NCBI RefSeq assembly: GCF_016025255.1
Contig: NZ_CP065592.1
Coordinates: forward strand, 1,779,122-1,843,121
Reading direction: 5' to 3'
DNA from: Sphingosinicella flava
Lineage (GTDB): Bacteria; Pseudomonadota; Alphaproteobacteria; Sphingomonadales; Sphingomonadaceae
DNA: 64,000 bases
Positions 28,789 to 37,408 of the stretch are shown piece by piece. The position numbers and the translations under genes were made by a program. The notes under the pieces were generated by a model. It was not told the origin of the DNA and searched no databases. It saw only the letters and a list, made by a program, of their open reading frames with translations. The stretch's first letter is position 1. Every line of letters begins with the position of its first letter.

Positions 28789-29373
28789 TCAGGGCGCGGC
28801 GGTCAGGGTGCCGCCATCCTCTCCCAATGGCGGCTCGACGCGCGCCTCATTCCCGGCCTTGACGGCGATCAGGAAGGATTTCGGCTTTTTCATGAGTTTC
28901 GGGTCGAACGTGACGTCAAGGCCCACCGCCTGCGCCAATTCCCCGACGAAGTGAACGCAATTGGCCCGGTTCAGATTGTAGGAGGGCTGCGCGGCGTTGC
29001 GCCACCTTTCCACCACCGCCATCAATGCATGATAGCGTTCGTCCGGCAGCGTCACCGTGAAATGCCGCTTGCTGTGCCTGACGTATGCCTGTGTTTCGAC
29101 CTGCACCTTGCCGGAGACCGAACCCGCGAGAATGGCGGGGCTCAGCGTCTTGGCGGTAAAGCCGTAAGCCGTGTCGACGGTCTCGCCGGTTGCATCGACA
29201 ACGCCCTTCAGGCTGACGAAGGCATGGGGAAAGGTTGCCCCCAGATCGCGGGAATGGAACGTGACCTTCACTTCCGCCGGCGCAGCGGCCGGCAGCAGGA
29301 ACAGGATGGCGAGGAACAGCCGGACCGCCGGCCTGAAACCCTGGATCACGAAAAACTCCAGCTTCTGACGCAC
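28789..29373 (-). CDS. Exported protein with an NCxHFV (NlpC/P60-like, permuted) motif
   Basis: A 194-residue protein with a signal peptide ending near Ala33. The mature part contains FPHAFVSLKG (His50) and, near the C-terminus, YNLNRANCVHFVGELAQAVG with Cys139 and His141. An early His with a later NC-x-HFV block is the layout of circularly permuted papain-like enzymes, including LRAT and H-rev107 (NCEHFV). It could be a hydrolase or acyltransferase; this is inference from motif only. It lies directly upstream of crtY, one base apart, so it may be the first gene of the carotenoid operon. Confidence 0.72.
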   Translation of the reverse strand: MRQKLEFFVIQGFRPAVRLFLAILFLLPAAAPAEVKVTFHSRDLGATFPHAFVSLKGVVDATGETVDTAYGFTAKTLSPAILAGSVSGKVQVETQAYVRHSKRHFTVTLPDERYHALMAVVERWRNAAQPSYNLNRANCVHFVGELAQAVGLDVTFDPKLMKKPKSFLIAVKAGNEARVEPPLGEDGGTLTAAP

Positions 29374-29444
29374 GCTTGGCTATTGCGGCATGGGGCGCGA
29401 CTTTTCAACTGTCTGGCGCGGCGGCGATCGGCTAATGAAAGCGG

Positions 29445-30200
29445 ATGGATGCGCTTCCCGCCCTTCTCCTCTCCGCGCTCGCCATGACCTTGATCGTGGG
29501 GGGGCGCTATTTGGTGGTGAGCGGCGGCTTCGCAATGCTGACGGCGTGGCGCTTTCCCGGCCTGTACGGCGGACAACGGCGACAGATCGACCGGGAAATC
29601 CGCTGGTCGCTGGCGAGCGCCGCCATTTACGGCGTTCCGGCGGGGATCGCGGCTTGGGGCTGGCAGGCGCGGGGGTGGACGCAAATCTACACCGATGCCG
29701 GGGCCTATCCGGTTTGGTGGATCCCCCTCTCCATCCTCCTCTACCTCTTTCTCCACGACAGCTGGTTCTATTGGACCCACCGCTGGATGCACCGCCCGAA
29801 GCTGTTCCGCGTCGCGCACAAGGTGCATCACGACAGCCGTCCGCCGACCGCCTGGGCGGCGATGAGCTTCCACCCGATCGAGGCGCTGACCGGCGCGGTG
29901 GTGATCCCCGCCCTCGTCTTCCTGATCCCCATTCATGCCGGCGCCTTGCTCGCCGTCCTGCTCGTCATGACGGTGATGGGCGTCACCAATCACATGGGGT
30001 GGGAGATGTTTCCGCAATGGCTGGTTCAGGGTCGCGCGGGCAAATGGCTGATCACGGCCAGCCACCATCATCGCCATCACCGCGAATATAAGTGCAATTA
30101 CGGCCTCTATTTCCGTTTCTGGGACCGCCTGTGCGGGACCGACAAGGGCCTTGGGGAATTCGATCATGCGTCTCGCGATCCTCGCGCTTCTCGCGCCTAG
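29445..30200 (+). CDS. Fatty-acid/sterol hydroxylase superfamily membrane protein
   Basis: A 251-residue membrane di-iron oxygenase. The His boxes are HDSWFYWTHRWMH (about 104-116), HKVHH (about 125-129) and SHHHRHH (about 206-212), with at least four hydrophobic helices. The superfamily hydroxylates or desaturates lipids, sterols and some carotenoids. Its place between the crt cluster and a DUF2141 gene makes a carotenoid or envelope lipid substrate plausible but unproven. It overlaps the DUF2141 gene by 35 bases, implying co-expression. Confidence 0.88.
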   Translation: MDALPALLLSALAMTLIVGGRYLVVSGGFAMLTAWRFPGLYGGQRRQIDREIRWSLASAAIYGVPAGIAAWGWQARGWTQIYTDAGAYPVWWIPLSILLYLFLHDSWFYWTHRWMHRPKLFRVAHKVHHDSRPPTAWAAMSFHPIEALTGAVVIPALVFLIPIHAGALLAVLLVMTVMGVTNHMGWEMFPQWLVQGRAGKWLITASHHHRHHREYKCNYGLYFRFWDRLCGTDKGLGEFDHASRDPRASRA

Positions 30201-30591
30201 CCTCGCCGCCGCGGCACCGGCGGGCAGCGACCTCACCGTCCGCTTCGAAAATTTGCGGAGCGGCAAAGGGAGCGTGCGCGTCTGCCTGACCCAGAACGCC
30301 CGCTACTTTCCCGACTGCAAGGACGATCCCGCCGCCCGCAAGATGCTGATTCCGGCAAGGGATGGCATCGCGCATTTCCGCGGCATCCCGCCCGGCCAAT
30401 ATGCGCTGTCCGCCTTTCATGACGAAAACGGCAATGGGAAGCTCGACAAGATGGCCATCATGCCGCGCGAAGGCTTCGGTTTTTCCCGCAATCCCGTCAT
30501 CCGCTTCGGCCCGCCCAAATATGACGATGCCCGTTTTTCGGTGGGTGCCGGGCAGAGCGAGCAGAAGGTGAAGCTTCGCTACATGCTGTAA
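30166..30591 (+). CDS. DUF2141 exported protein
   Basis: A 141-residue secreted protein with a signal peptide (MRLAILALLAPSLAAAAPA). The DUF2141 pattern follows: LTVRFENLRSGKGSVRVCLT, a central GIPPGQYALSAFHDENGNGK resembling an acidic calcium-like loop, and FGFSRNP near the end. It has an immunoglobulin-like beta fold by family. Function is unknown. Its ATG at 30166 lies inside the hydroxylase gene; an earlier in-frame TTG was rejected because the signal peptide begins at the ATG. Confidence 0.88.
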   Translation: MRLAILALLAPSLAAAAPAGSDLTVRFENLRSGKGSVRVCLTQNARYFPDCKDDPAARKMLIPARDGIAHFRGIPPGQYALSAFHDENGNGKLDKMAIMPREGFGFSRNPVIRFGPPKYDDARFSVGAGQSEQKVKLRYML

Positions 30592-30600
30592 GCGCGCCGC

Positions 30601-31845
30601 TCATTCGTGCAGCAGGCGCCAGCCTTCCGGCAGGAAATCCGTCGACATGTAATAATAGAAGTTGCAGGTGCCGTCCTTGCGGTAGCTGGCGCCTTTCACG
30701 ATGCCGAAAGCGATAGTGCCGTTGAAAACCGGCGCGCCGCTGTCGCCGCCTTTGCACACCGGACCGGCAACCGTCACCCAAGTCGGCGCGCACGGGCCGC
30801 CGCATAGATCGCCCGATGGCGCGAAATCGGTATATTCCACCTCGGCGCAACTGTAGCCGGTTGTCTCCCCGCGATGGCAGACCACGTCGCCCGCCCGCAT
30901 GCTCGCGCGGTTGCGCCAGCTCGTCACCGGGCGGATCACGCTTTTCGCGCTGTCCGCATAGAAAAGGGGCTTGAGCGGCGTGGCGCTGAGATGGACCTGA
31001 ACGTCGCGATAGCTCCACCCCCATTGGCCTTTAAAGGCCAGGGATGTGGCACCGCCGTCCGTGCCGATCACGGAGATATCGTCCGGGCAATGGGCGGCGG
31101 TGACGATGCCATGACTGATGCCGTCGGTCACGGCGAAGCCCGCGGTGCAGGTATAGCGCCTGCCGTCCGCCACGCCCACGAGCCGCGCTCCGCCTTCGAC
31201 GGACAGATCCTCCTGTCGGTCCACGGCCATGAACCGCACCGGAACCCCGGTCAGCGCCTCCAGCCTCGCCTGCATGCCGGCGGCGCGATAATCGTCCGCA
31301 TCTGCACCGCTCACCGCGACGACCAGCGCGCCAGTGCGCGGATCGTGGCCGAGGCCCGGCGGATTGCGCAGCATGGCGCGGATCGCCGCCTGATCCCGGC
31401 GGATCGAGGCGACCACCTGCTCCTGCGTCGCGGCGGCGCCGGTGCGGAAGAGGACGGGCACGTCCGTGCCTGCAGCCTTGATCAGCCGGTCCGGCACAGC
31501 CTCTTCACCGGTCAGAAGGACGACGATCCGGAACGCCGGGCGGTGCTCGAGAGCCATGCCGGCGAACCGGCCGCGATACTCCTCCCTGATCCGGTCGGTG
31601 GTCGCCACGCTGTCTTCCTGCGCGCGAAGCCGCTGGAGCGCTTCGGCATGGGAAACGCCATAACGCGCGGCATAATCGCGCGCGTCCTGCGCCAACGCCT
31701 CGAACGCGTTCATCAGTTTCCCGCTTTGGGAGGCAAAAACCGCGGGCGCGGGCGCATCCTGCGCGCGAGCAAAGGCGGGCGCGAGCATCAAGAGCCCCAC
31801 CGCCAATCCTTTCAAATATCCGCCAAGTCCTGCCGCCACCGGCAT
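30601..31845 (-). CDS. Secreted trypsin-like serine protease (S1 family)
   Basis: A 414-residue protein with a signal peptide (GLAVGLLMLAPAFARAQ), a pro-region of about 170 residues and a chymotrypsin-like domain. The triad is visible: His in TAAHC near 250, Asp in RDVQVHLS near 281 and Ser in CKGGDSGAPVF near 368. Several cysteine pairs suggest disulfides, fitting an exported enzyme. A long N-terminal pro-segment resembles streptogrisin/alpha-lytic protease precursors. The start MPVAAGLGG was chosen because further extension would run into the tRNA-Gly gene. Confidence 0.86.
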   Translation of the reverse strand: MPVAAGLGGYLKGLAVGLLMLAPAFARAQDAPAPAVFASQSGKLMNAFEALAQDARDYAARYGVSHAEALQRLRAQEDSVATTDRIREEYRGRFAGMALEHRPAFRIVVLLTGEEAVPDRLIKAAGTDVPVLFRTGAAATQEQVVASIRRDQAAIRAMLRNPPGLGHDPRTGALVVAVSGADADDYRAAGMQARLEALTGVPVRFMAVDRQEDLSVEGGARLVGVADGRRYTCTAGFAVTDGISHGIVTAAHCPDDISVIGTDGGATSLAFKGQWGWSYRDVQVHLSATPLKPLFYADSAKSVIRPVTSWRNRASMRAGDVVCHRGETTGYSCAEVEYTDFAPSGDLCGGPCAPTWVTVAGPVCKGGDSGAPVFNGTIAFGIVKGASYRKDGTCNFYYYMSTDFLPEGWRLLHE

Positions 31846-31914
31846 GCGATGGCAAATCGCCGCGAAACGCAGGCTGAACGAAGGAATGAATGGAGGCAAG
31901 AAAATGCTGAAAAC

Positions 31915-31989
31915 TGGAGCGGGCGAAGGGATTCGAACCCTCGACCCCAACCTTGGCAAGGTTGTGCTCTACCCCTGAGCTACGCCCGC
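31915..31989 (-). tRNA. tRNA-Gly (anticodon GCC)
   Basis: The 75-base minus-strand gene starts GCGGGCGTAGCTC and ends in an encoded CCA. The acceptor stem GCGGGCG pairs with CGCCCGC, the anticodon loop is TTGCCAA inside a five-pair stem, and the T loop has GGTTCGAATCC. The anticodon GCC reads GGC and GGT glycine codons. The protease gene lies about 70 bases downstream on the same strand. Confidence 0.97.
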
Positions 31990-32030
31990 TCTGGCGGAGC
32001 CGTTTCTTGTCGAACGGCTCGGGTGCCGGG

Positions 32031-32059
32031 CTGCTAGCAGGGAGTCAGGCGGGCGGCAA
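32031..32059 (-). promoter_or_regulatory. Probable promoter of tRNA-Gly
   Basis: On the minus strand TTGCCG (32059-32054) and TAGCAG (32036-32031) are separated by 17 bases, a fair sigma-70 promoter. Transcription would start about 35-40 bases before the mature tRNA. An 8-bp hairpin GAGCCGTT/AACGGCTC lies in that leader. Confidence 0.45.
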
Positions 32060-32152
32060 GCCCCTTTCCTTTTCTTGGATCGAGGCTTGGCAGGAGGCGG
32101 GCCGATCCCACATAGAAGCCCGAGCCTGCCGGCGGATGTGAAGAGGATGAAT

Positions 32153-33064
32153 ATGGCGACCCTGGGGATGAGCGCAGCGGACAAGGAGGCTCTGGACGCT
32201 TTCAAGCGCGACGTAGTCGATCCGTCGATGACGTCCCTCGTGATTCTCGATTTCTGGGCGGAATGGTGCGGCCCGTGCAAGCAATTGGCGCCTGTCCTCG
32301 ACAAGATCGCCGCCGATTATGCGGCCAGGGGCGTGAGGCTCGTCAAGATCAACGTCGAAGAGAATCGCGCCATCGCCGCCCAGTTCCGGGTGCAGTCCAT
32401 ACCCACCCTTTATGCCGTGTTCCAGGGCCAGATCGTCGCCGACCTGACGCCCGCGCGCACGGAAGGGCAGCTGACCCGCGCGATCGACCAGATCCTTGCC
32501 CAGCTTCCGGTCGAGGGCGAAGCGCAGCAGGCCGAGGCGCAGATCGCGCCGCTGATCGCCATGGGCGAGGAAGTGCTGGCGGGTGGCGACGCGCCGCGCG
32601 CCGTTTCCATTTTCCGGCAGATCGCCGACATGGCGCCCGACAATGTCGAGGCGATGGCGGGCCTGGTTCGCGCGCTGGCCGCCGATGGGGCGCTCGACGA
32701 GGCGCGTGCCGTTCTGGCGGCCATGCCCGAAGCGGCGGCGAACGATCCGGCCGTCGGGCGGGCGAAATCGGCGCTCGACCTCGCCGCAGCAGGCCAGTCC
32801 GGCGCGGAAAGCGGGGCGCTTCAGGCGCGAGTCGCCGCCGATCCGGCGGATTTCGAGGCGCGATACGATCTTGCCGGCTTGCTGATGAATGCCGGCGAGC
32901 GCGATGCCGCTGCCGACCAATTGTTCGAAATCATCGCCCGCGACCGCGATTGGAACGAGGGTGCCGCGCGCAAGCGGCTGCTGCAATTCCTGGACGTCGT
33001 CGGTCTCGAGGATCCTTGGGCGGGGGCACAGAGACGGCGGCTGTCCGCCATCCTGTTCACATGA
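32153..33064 (+). CDS. Thioredoxin-TPR chaperone (CnoX/YbbN family)
   Basis: A 303-residue protein with an N-terminal thioredoxin domain and a C-terminal helical TPR-like domain, the layout of CnoX (YbbN). Here the active site is WCGPC (Cys39, Cys42), so unlike E. coli CnoX it keeps a redox-capable pair. The cis-proline is in VQSIPTLYAV. CnoX proteins protect unfolding proteins from oxidation and pass them to GroEL. The start at 32153 gives better spacing from GAAGAGG than ATG 32147. It overlaps the next gene in ATGA. Confidence 0.88.
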   Translation: MATLGMSAADKEALDAFKRDVVDPSMTSLVILDFWAEWCGPCKQLAPVLDKIAADYAARGVRLVKINVEENRAIAAQFRVQSIPTLYAVFQGQIVADLTPARTEGQLTRAIDQILAQLPVEGEAQQAEAQIAPLIAMGEEVLAGGDAPRAVSIFRQIADMAPDNVEAMAGLVRALAADGALDEARAVLAAMPEAAANDPAVGRAKSALDLAAAGQSGAESGALQARVAADPADFEARYDLAGLLMNAGERDAAADQLFEIIARDRDWNEGAARKRLLQFLDVVGLEDPWAGAQRRRLSAILFT

Positions 33065-33696
33065 GCGGCGAGCCGTTCCGCGTTCCCGTTTTCCCGCTTG
33101 CGGGCGCGGTGCTGTTTCCCCGCAGCCAGTTGCCGCTCCATATTTTCGAGCCGTGCTACCGGGCAATGACGAAGGATGCGCTGGACGGCGAAGGGCTGAT
33201 CGCCATGGTCCAGCCGCGCGAGACCGGCGATCGCCCGGCCCTGTTCGATATCGGCTGCCTCGGCCAGATCGTCGATTCCGAAGCGCTGGACGACGGGCGC
33301 TTCAACATCGTGCTGGAAGGGGTGAAACGCTTCCGCATCCTGCGCGAGATACCGGTCGAGACTCCTTACCGCCAGATCGAGATCGACATGGCGCCGTTCG
33401 TCCGCGACGACGAGGAAGCCGAAGCGCTGGCGAGCATCCAGCGCGCCAGCCTGGAGCGCGAGGCGCGGCGCTATGCCGAGGCGTTGGGTTATGCGGTGGA
33501 CTGGAATGCGGTCAGCCGCCTGGATGACGAAATGCTGGTGAACGGCATTGCACAGATCGCGCCGCTCGACGTCGGATCGAAACAGGCGTTGCTGGAAGCC
33601 GATACCATCGCGGAGCGCGGCGACCTCCTAGCCCAGTTCATGCAATTCCAAGTGCTGGTTCCCGGCGGCGCGGACATGCCGGAGACGATGCAATAA
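33061..33696 (+). CDS. Lon N-terminal (substrate-binding) domain protein
   Basis: A 211-residue stand-alone Lon-N domain (PUA-like fold). It opens with FRVPVFPLAGAVLFPRSQLP and LHIFEPCYRAM, then shows IGCLGQIVDSEALDDGRFNI and a helical C-terminal half. No AAA or protease domain follows, which is normal for this family in alphaproteobacteria. It is translationally coupled to the CnoX-like gene. A role in proteostasis is likely but undefined. Confidence 0.9.
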   Translation: MSGEPFRVPVFPLAGAVLFPRSQLPLHIFEPCYRAMTKDALDGEGLIAMVQPRETGDRPALFDIGCLGQIVDSEALDDGRFNIVLEGVKRFRILREIPVETPYRQIEIDMAPFVRDDEEAEALASIQRASLEREARRYAEALGYAVDWNAVSRLDDEMLVNGIAQIAPLDVGSKQALLEADTIAERGDLLAQFMQFQVLVPGGADMPETMQ

Positions 33697-33710
33697 TCAG
33701 GATATGACCA

Positions 33711-34919
33711 TCAAATGGCGAGGCCGCGCAGCAGGAGCGGCAAATCGCCGCTTTCGCCACGCGCTTCGGCCATCAGCCGGTTCTTCAGCGGCCCGGCGCG
33801 GTGGACGATCCCCATGCCGAAGCGGCGCACCGCGGACGCGGCCTTGCCCGGCACCCCGTAGAGGCGGGTGAGGAGATCGGTCGATGCCGCGACCATGAAG
33901 GTGTCGAGGCTCCGCCAGCGCGCATAGCGATCGAGCAATTGCGCATCGCCTAGATCGAGGCCAAGGCGCGCGCCCTCCACCAGTACCTGCGCCAATGCGG
34001 CGGCGTCGCGGAAGCCGAGATTGAGGCCTTGGCCCGCAATCGGATGGATGCCATGCGCGGCATCGCCGGCCAGCGCCAGCCGCTCGCCCGTGATGGTCGC
34101 GGCATGGTGGAAGCCGAGCGGGTAGCTCGAGCGCGGACCCGCGAGCGCGATCGGCCCAAGAAAACCGCCCATCCTTTTCTCGATCTCCGCCACGATGGCG
34201 CGATCGGACAAGCCCAGGGTCGCGGGCGCGTCGGCGGCTGGAATCGACCAGACGATGGCGGAGCGGGTGCCGGGCAGCATCGGCAGAATCGCGAATGGCC
34301 CATCGGGATAAAAGATTTCATAGGCGATGTTGCCGTGCGGGCGATCGTGCGTGATCGTCTGGATGATCGCGACATGGTCGTAGCGCCAGCGCGCCACCGG
34401 GATTTGCGCCGCCTCGCGGGTCGGCGAATTCCGGCCCTCCGCCCCGACGAGCAGCGGTGCTTCTAGGAGGCGCCCATCCTCCAGCGCGACGCGCACACCC
34501 GTCCCGTCGCGCACCACCGCGCCGGGGCGCGTGCGCGAAAGAAAATGAAGGTTCGGCGCGGCCCTTGCCGCTTCGTGAAGCGCGGCCCGAATCAGCCGGT
34601 TTTCGAACATCATGCCAAGCGGGTCGTCGCCTTGGGGGGGATCGAAGGTGAGGCCGCCGGGCGCAAGGCCGTCGCTGACCTCGATCGCCCGGATCGGGCA
34701 GCCATGCCCTTCCAGCCGTTCGGCCACGCCGATCGCTTGCAGCATGCGGTAGGAGGACGAAGACACCGCCGTCGCGCGGCCATCATAGACCGGCGAGATG
34801 GACGTTTCCGGATCGGCGGGATCGACGACCAGGCTCGACACGCCGTGCCTGTCGAGAGCGATGGCGAGGGTCAGGCCGACCAGCCCGCCGCCAAGAATGA
34901 TCACATCCGCGCGTTCCAT
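33711..34919 (-). CDS. UbiH/UbiF/Coq6-type FAD hydroxylase for ubiquinone synthesis
   Basis: A 402-residue class A flavin monooxygenase. VIILGGGLVGLTLAIALDRH is the N-terminal FAD motif and LALAGDAAHGIHPIAGQGLN is the second FAD-binding motif. PRSSYPLGFHHA matches the UbiH/Coq6 group. These enzymes add a ring hydroxyl during coenzyme Q synthesis. Which carbon this one hydroxylates cannot be decided from sequence alone, so no symbol is given. It is convergent with the Lon-N gene and divergent from ftsK. Confidence 0.92.
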   Translation of the reverse strand: MERADVIILGGGLVGLTLAIALDRHGVSSLVVDPADPETSISPVYDGRATAVSSSSYRMLQAIGVAERLEGHGCPIRAIEVSDGLAPGGLTFDPPQGDDPLGMMFENRLIRAALHEAARAAPNLHFLSRTRPGAVVRDGTGVRVALEDGRLLEAPLLVGAEGRNSPTREAAQIPVARWRYDHVAIIQTITHDRPHGNIAYEIFYPDGPFAILPMLPGTRSAIVWSIPAADAPATLGLSDRAIVAEIEKRMGGFLGPIALAGPRSSYPLGFHHAATITGERLALAGDAAHGIHPIAGQGLNLGFRDAAALAQVLVEGARLGLDLGDAQLLDRYARWRSLDTFMVAASTDLLTRLYGVPGKAASAVRRFGMGIVHRAGPLKNRLMAEARGESGDLPLLLRGLAI

Positions 34920-35023
34920 TCATCTGAAATAGTCCCGGACGCGGCAAGAACCAAGCGTCTCGCGCCTTGACCTGGGAGTCCGCGGGAGCGCATGGTAAAT
35001 AAGCGGAACATTTGGGGGCCATT

Positions 35024-37330
35024 ATGGCGGCATCGGTAGCGCGCAACGGGCGGATCGCCCGCATCGGCGACGGCATGAAACGGGGGGCACGGCGCACCGG
35101 CGCGGTGCTGGCCGGGGGGAGCGTGGCAATTCTCTCGTTGCTCCTCGCAAGCGCCCTGATCAGCTACCGGCCGAGCGATCCTTCGCTCAATACCGCCGCC
35201 GGCGGCCCGGTCGGCAATTGGGCGGCAGCGCCGGGGGCTTACGCATCCGATTTGCTGCTCAGCCTGTTCGGCCTCCCGGCTGGGCTGATCGTGCCGATCC
35301 TCCTCCTTGCCGGTTTGCGCACCGCCCGCGGCGCCGTTCCCGGACGGCGCCTAAGGGCGGGGCTGTTCACACTTTTCGGCATCGTGCTCATCGGGACGGC
35401 GGCCGCGCTCATATCGGGCGGCGCGATCAACGGGCTGCCCGCCGGATGGGGTGGCGCGACCGGCTTGTCGCTTGCCGCCTTCGTCGACATGGGCCTCGCC
35501 GCCATTCGCGAGCCGAGCTTCACCGAGCCTTTCCGAATCGTGCTGATCGGCCTGTTCGCATTGACCGGCTTGGCCCTGTGGTTTTTCGGCCTCGACCTCC
35601 GTCCTGAGGAGAAAAGCTGGATGGCCGGAAGACGGCGCAAGACCTTCCGCTCCGCCGTTGCCGATTACGAAGATGACGATCTCTTCGAAGAGCCGGAAGA
35701 GCGCACTCCGGTGGCGCCGCCCCCGCCGAACCGCACCGTCATCAACGACCGGCCGCAATCCCCCAACAGCGGCAAGCGCCCGCAACGCGAGCGACAGACG
35801 TCGCTGGCGCTGGGCGATTCCTATGCGTTGCCGACGCTCGACCTGCTCAATCCGCCGCCGCCGCCGGTCAACAATGCGCTCGACAAAGCGAGCCTGGAGC
35901 GCAACGCCCGCCTCCTCGAAACGGTGCTTGAGGACTTTTCGGTCAAGGGAGAGATCGTTGAGGTGCGCCCCGGCCCCGTCGTCACCATGTACGAACTGGA
36001 ACCGGCGAGCGGGATCAAGGCGAGCCGCGTCATCCAGCTGGCCGACGACATCGCGCGCAACATGTCCGCTTTGTCCGCCCGCGTCGCGACCATTCCGGGC
36101 CGCACCGTGATCGGCATTGAGCTCCCCAACGCCAAGCGCGAGACGGTGTCGCTGTCTGAGCTGATCGCGAGCGATGCGTTCGAGAACCAGCAGGCTTCGC
36201 TGCCGCTCATCCTCGGCAAGAATATCGCGGGCGACCCGGTCGTCGCGGATCTGGCGCCGATGCCCCATTTGCTCGTCGCGGGCACGACCGGGTCGGGCAA
36301 GTCGGTCGGGCTCAACTGCATGATCCTTTCGCTCCTTTACCGGCTGACCCCGGATGAGTGCCGGATGATCATGATCGATCCCAAGATGCTGGAGCTCAGC
36401 ATCTATGACGATATCCCCCACCTCCTCTCGCCGGTCGTGACCGAGCCGGCCAAGGCGATCCGCGCCCTCAAATGGACGGTCGAGCAGATGGAGGAACGCT
36501 ACCGGATGATGGCGTCGGTCGGTGTCCGTTCCCTCGCCAGCTTCAACCAGAAGGTGCGCGAGGCGAAGGGAAAGGGCCAAGCGCTCGGCCGCCGCGTCCA
36601 AACCGGCTACGACCCCGAAACCGGCCAGCCCAAATATGAGAATGAGGAGCTGGATTTCGACATCCTGCCGCAGATCGTCGTGGTGGTGGACGAACTCGCC
36701 GACCTGATGATGACGGCGGGCAAGGAAGTCGAATTTCTGATCCAACGCCTGGCCCAGAAGGCGCGCGCGGCGGGCATCCACCTCATCATGGCGACGCAGC
36801 GTCCGTCCGTCGACGTCATCACCGGCGTCATCAAGGCCAATCTGCCGACCCGCATCTCCTTCTCCGTCACCTCGAAGATCGATTCGCGTACGATCTTGGG
36901 TGAACAGGGCGCCGAGCAGCTGCTGGGCAAGGGCGACATGCTCTACATGCCCGGCGGCAAGCAGATCGCGCGCGTCCACGGCCCCTTCGTGTCCGACGAG
37001 GAAGTGCGCGCCGTCGCCGACCATTGGCGGGCGCAGGGCACGCCGGACTATATCCAAGCGGTGACCGAGGAACCGGCGGACGGCGGGTATATGTTCGAAG
37101 GCCAGCCGACCGGCGACGACGATCCCGAGGCGCAACTTTACCGCAAGGCCGTGCAGACGGTCGCCGAGAGCCAGAAGGCGTCGACCAGCTATATCCAGCG
37201 CCAGCTTCGCATCGGCTATAACAGCGCCGCGCGGCTCATCGAGCGGATGGAGAAGGACGGCATCGTGTCCTCCCCCGATCATGTCGGGCGGCGCGAAGTT
37301 CTGATCGATGCCGAGGGGCACGCCATCTGA
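35024..37330 (+). CDS. ftsK: DNA translocase FtsK
   Basis: A 768-residue septal DNA pump. About four N-terminal membrane helices (residues 25-195) anchor it. A rather short proline-rich linker follows, then the motor with Walker A VAGTTGSGKSVGLN (about 422-435), Walker B IVVVVDELADLMM, and MATQRPSVDVITGVIKANLP. The C-terminal gamma winged-helix domain that reads KOPS/FtsK-orienting sites is present (AVQTVAESQKASTSYIQRQL onward). The ATG at 35024 was preferred over TTG 35012. lolA follows. Confidence 0.96.
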   Translation: MAASVARNGRIARIGDGMKRGARRTGAVLAGGSVAILSLLLASALISYRPSDPSLNTAAGGPVGNWAAAPGAYASDLLLSLFGLPAGLIVPILLLAGLRTARGAVPGRRLRAGLFTLFGIVLIGTAAALISGGAINGLPAGWGGATGLSLAAFVDMGLAAIREPSFTEPFRIVLIGLFALTGLALWFFGLDLRPEEKSWMAGRRRKTFRSAVADYEDDDLFEEPEERTPVAPPPPNRTVINDRPQSPNSGKRPQRERQTSLALGDSYALPTLDLLNPPPPPVNNALDKASLERNARLLETVLEDFSVKGEIVEVRPGPVVTMYELEPASGIKASRVIQLADDIARNMSALSARVATIPGRTVIGIELPNAKRETVSLSELIASDAFENQQASLPLILGKNIAGDPVVADLAPMPHLLVAGTTGSGKSVGLNCMILSLLYRLTPDECRMIMIDPKMLELSIYDDIPHLLSPVVTEPAKAIRALKWTVEQMEERYRMMASVGVRSLASFNQKVREAKGKGQALGRRVQTGYDPETGQPKYENEELDFDILPQIVVVVDELADLMMTAGKEVEFLIQRLAQKARAAGIHLIMATQRPSVDVITGVIKANLPTRISFSVTSKIDSRTILGEQGAEQLLGKGDMLYMPGGKQIARVHGPFVSDEEVRAVADHWRAQGTPDYIQAVTEEPADGGYMFEGQPTGDDDPEAQLYRKAVQTVAESQKASTSYIQRQLRIGYNSAARLIERMEKDGIVSSPDHVGRREVLIDAEGHAI

Positions 37331-37408
37331 ACGATTGGGAACCCGCAGGTTCAGTAGGCATTCAAGCCTGAAACCCTATCTTCTCTGCAAACAGCTACGG
37401 AGACTTTC

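Noticed and set aside
31846-31959. N-terminal extension of the serine protease (MPRLGSRVRIPSPAP...)
   Set aside because: These residues come from translating the 3' half of the tRNA-Gly gene, a well-known annotation artefact; the signal peptide begins at the later start.
35351-37321. 656-codon minus-strand open frame opposite ftsK
   Set aside because: Same artefact of GC-rich codon use; ftsK motifs are unambiguous on the plus strand.
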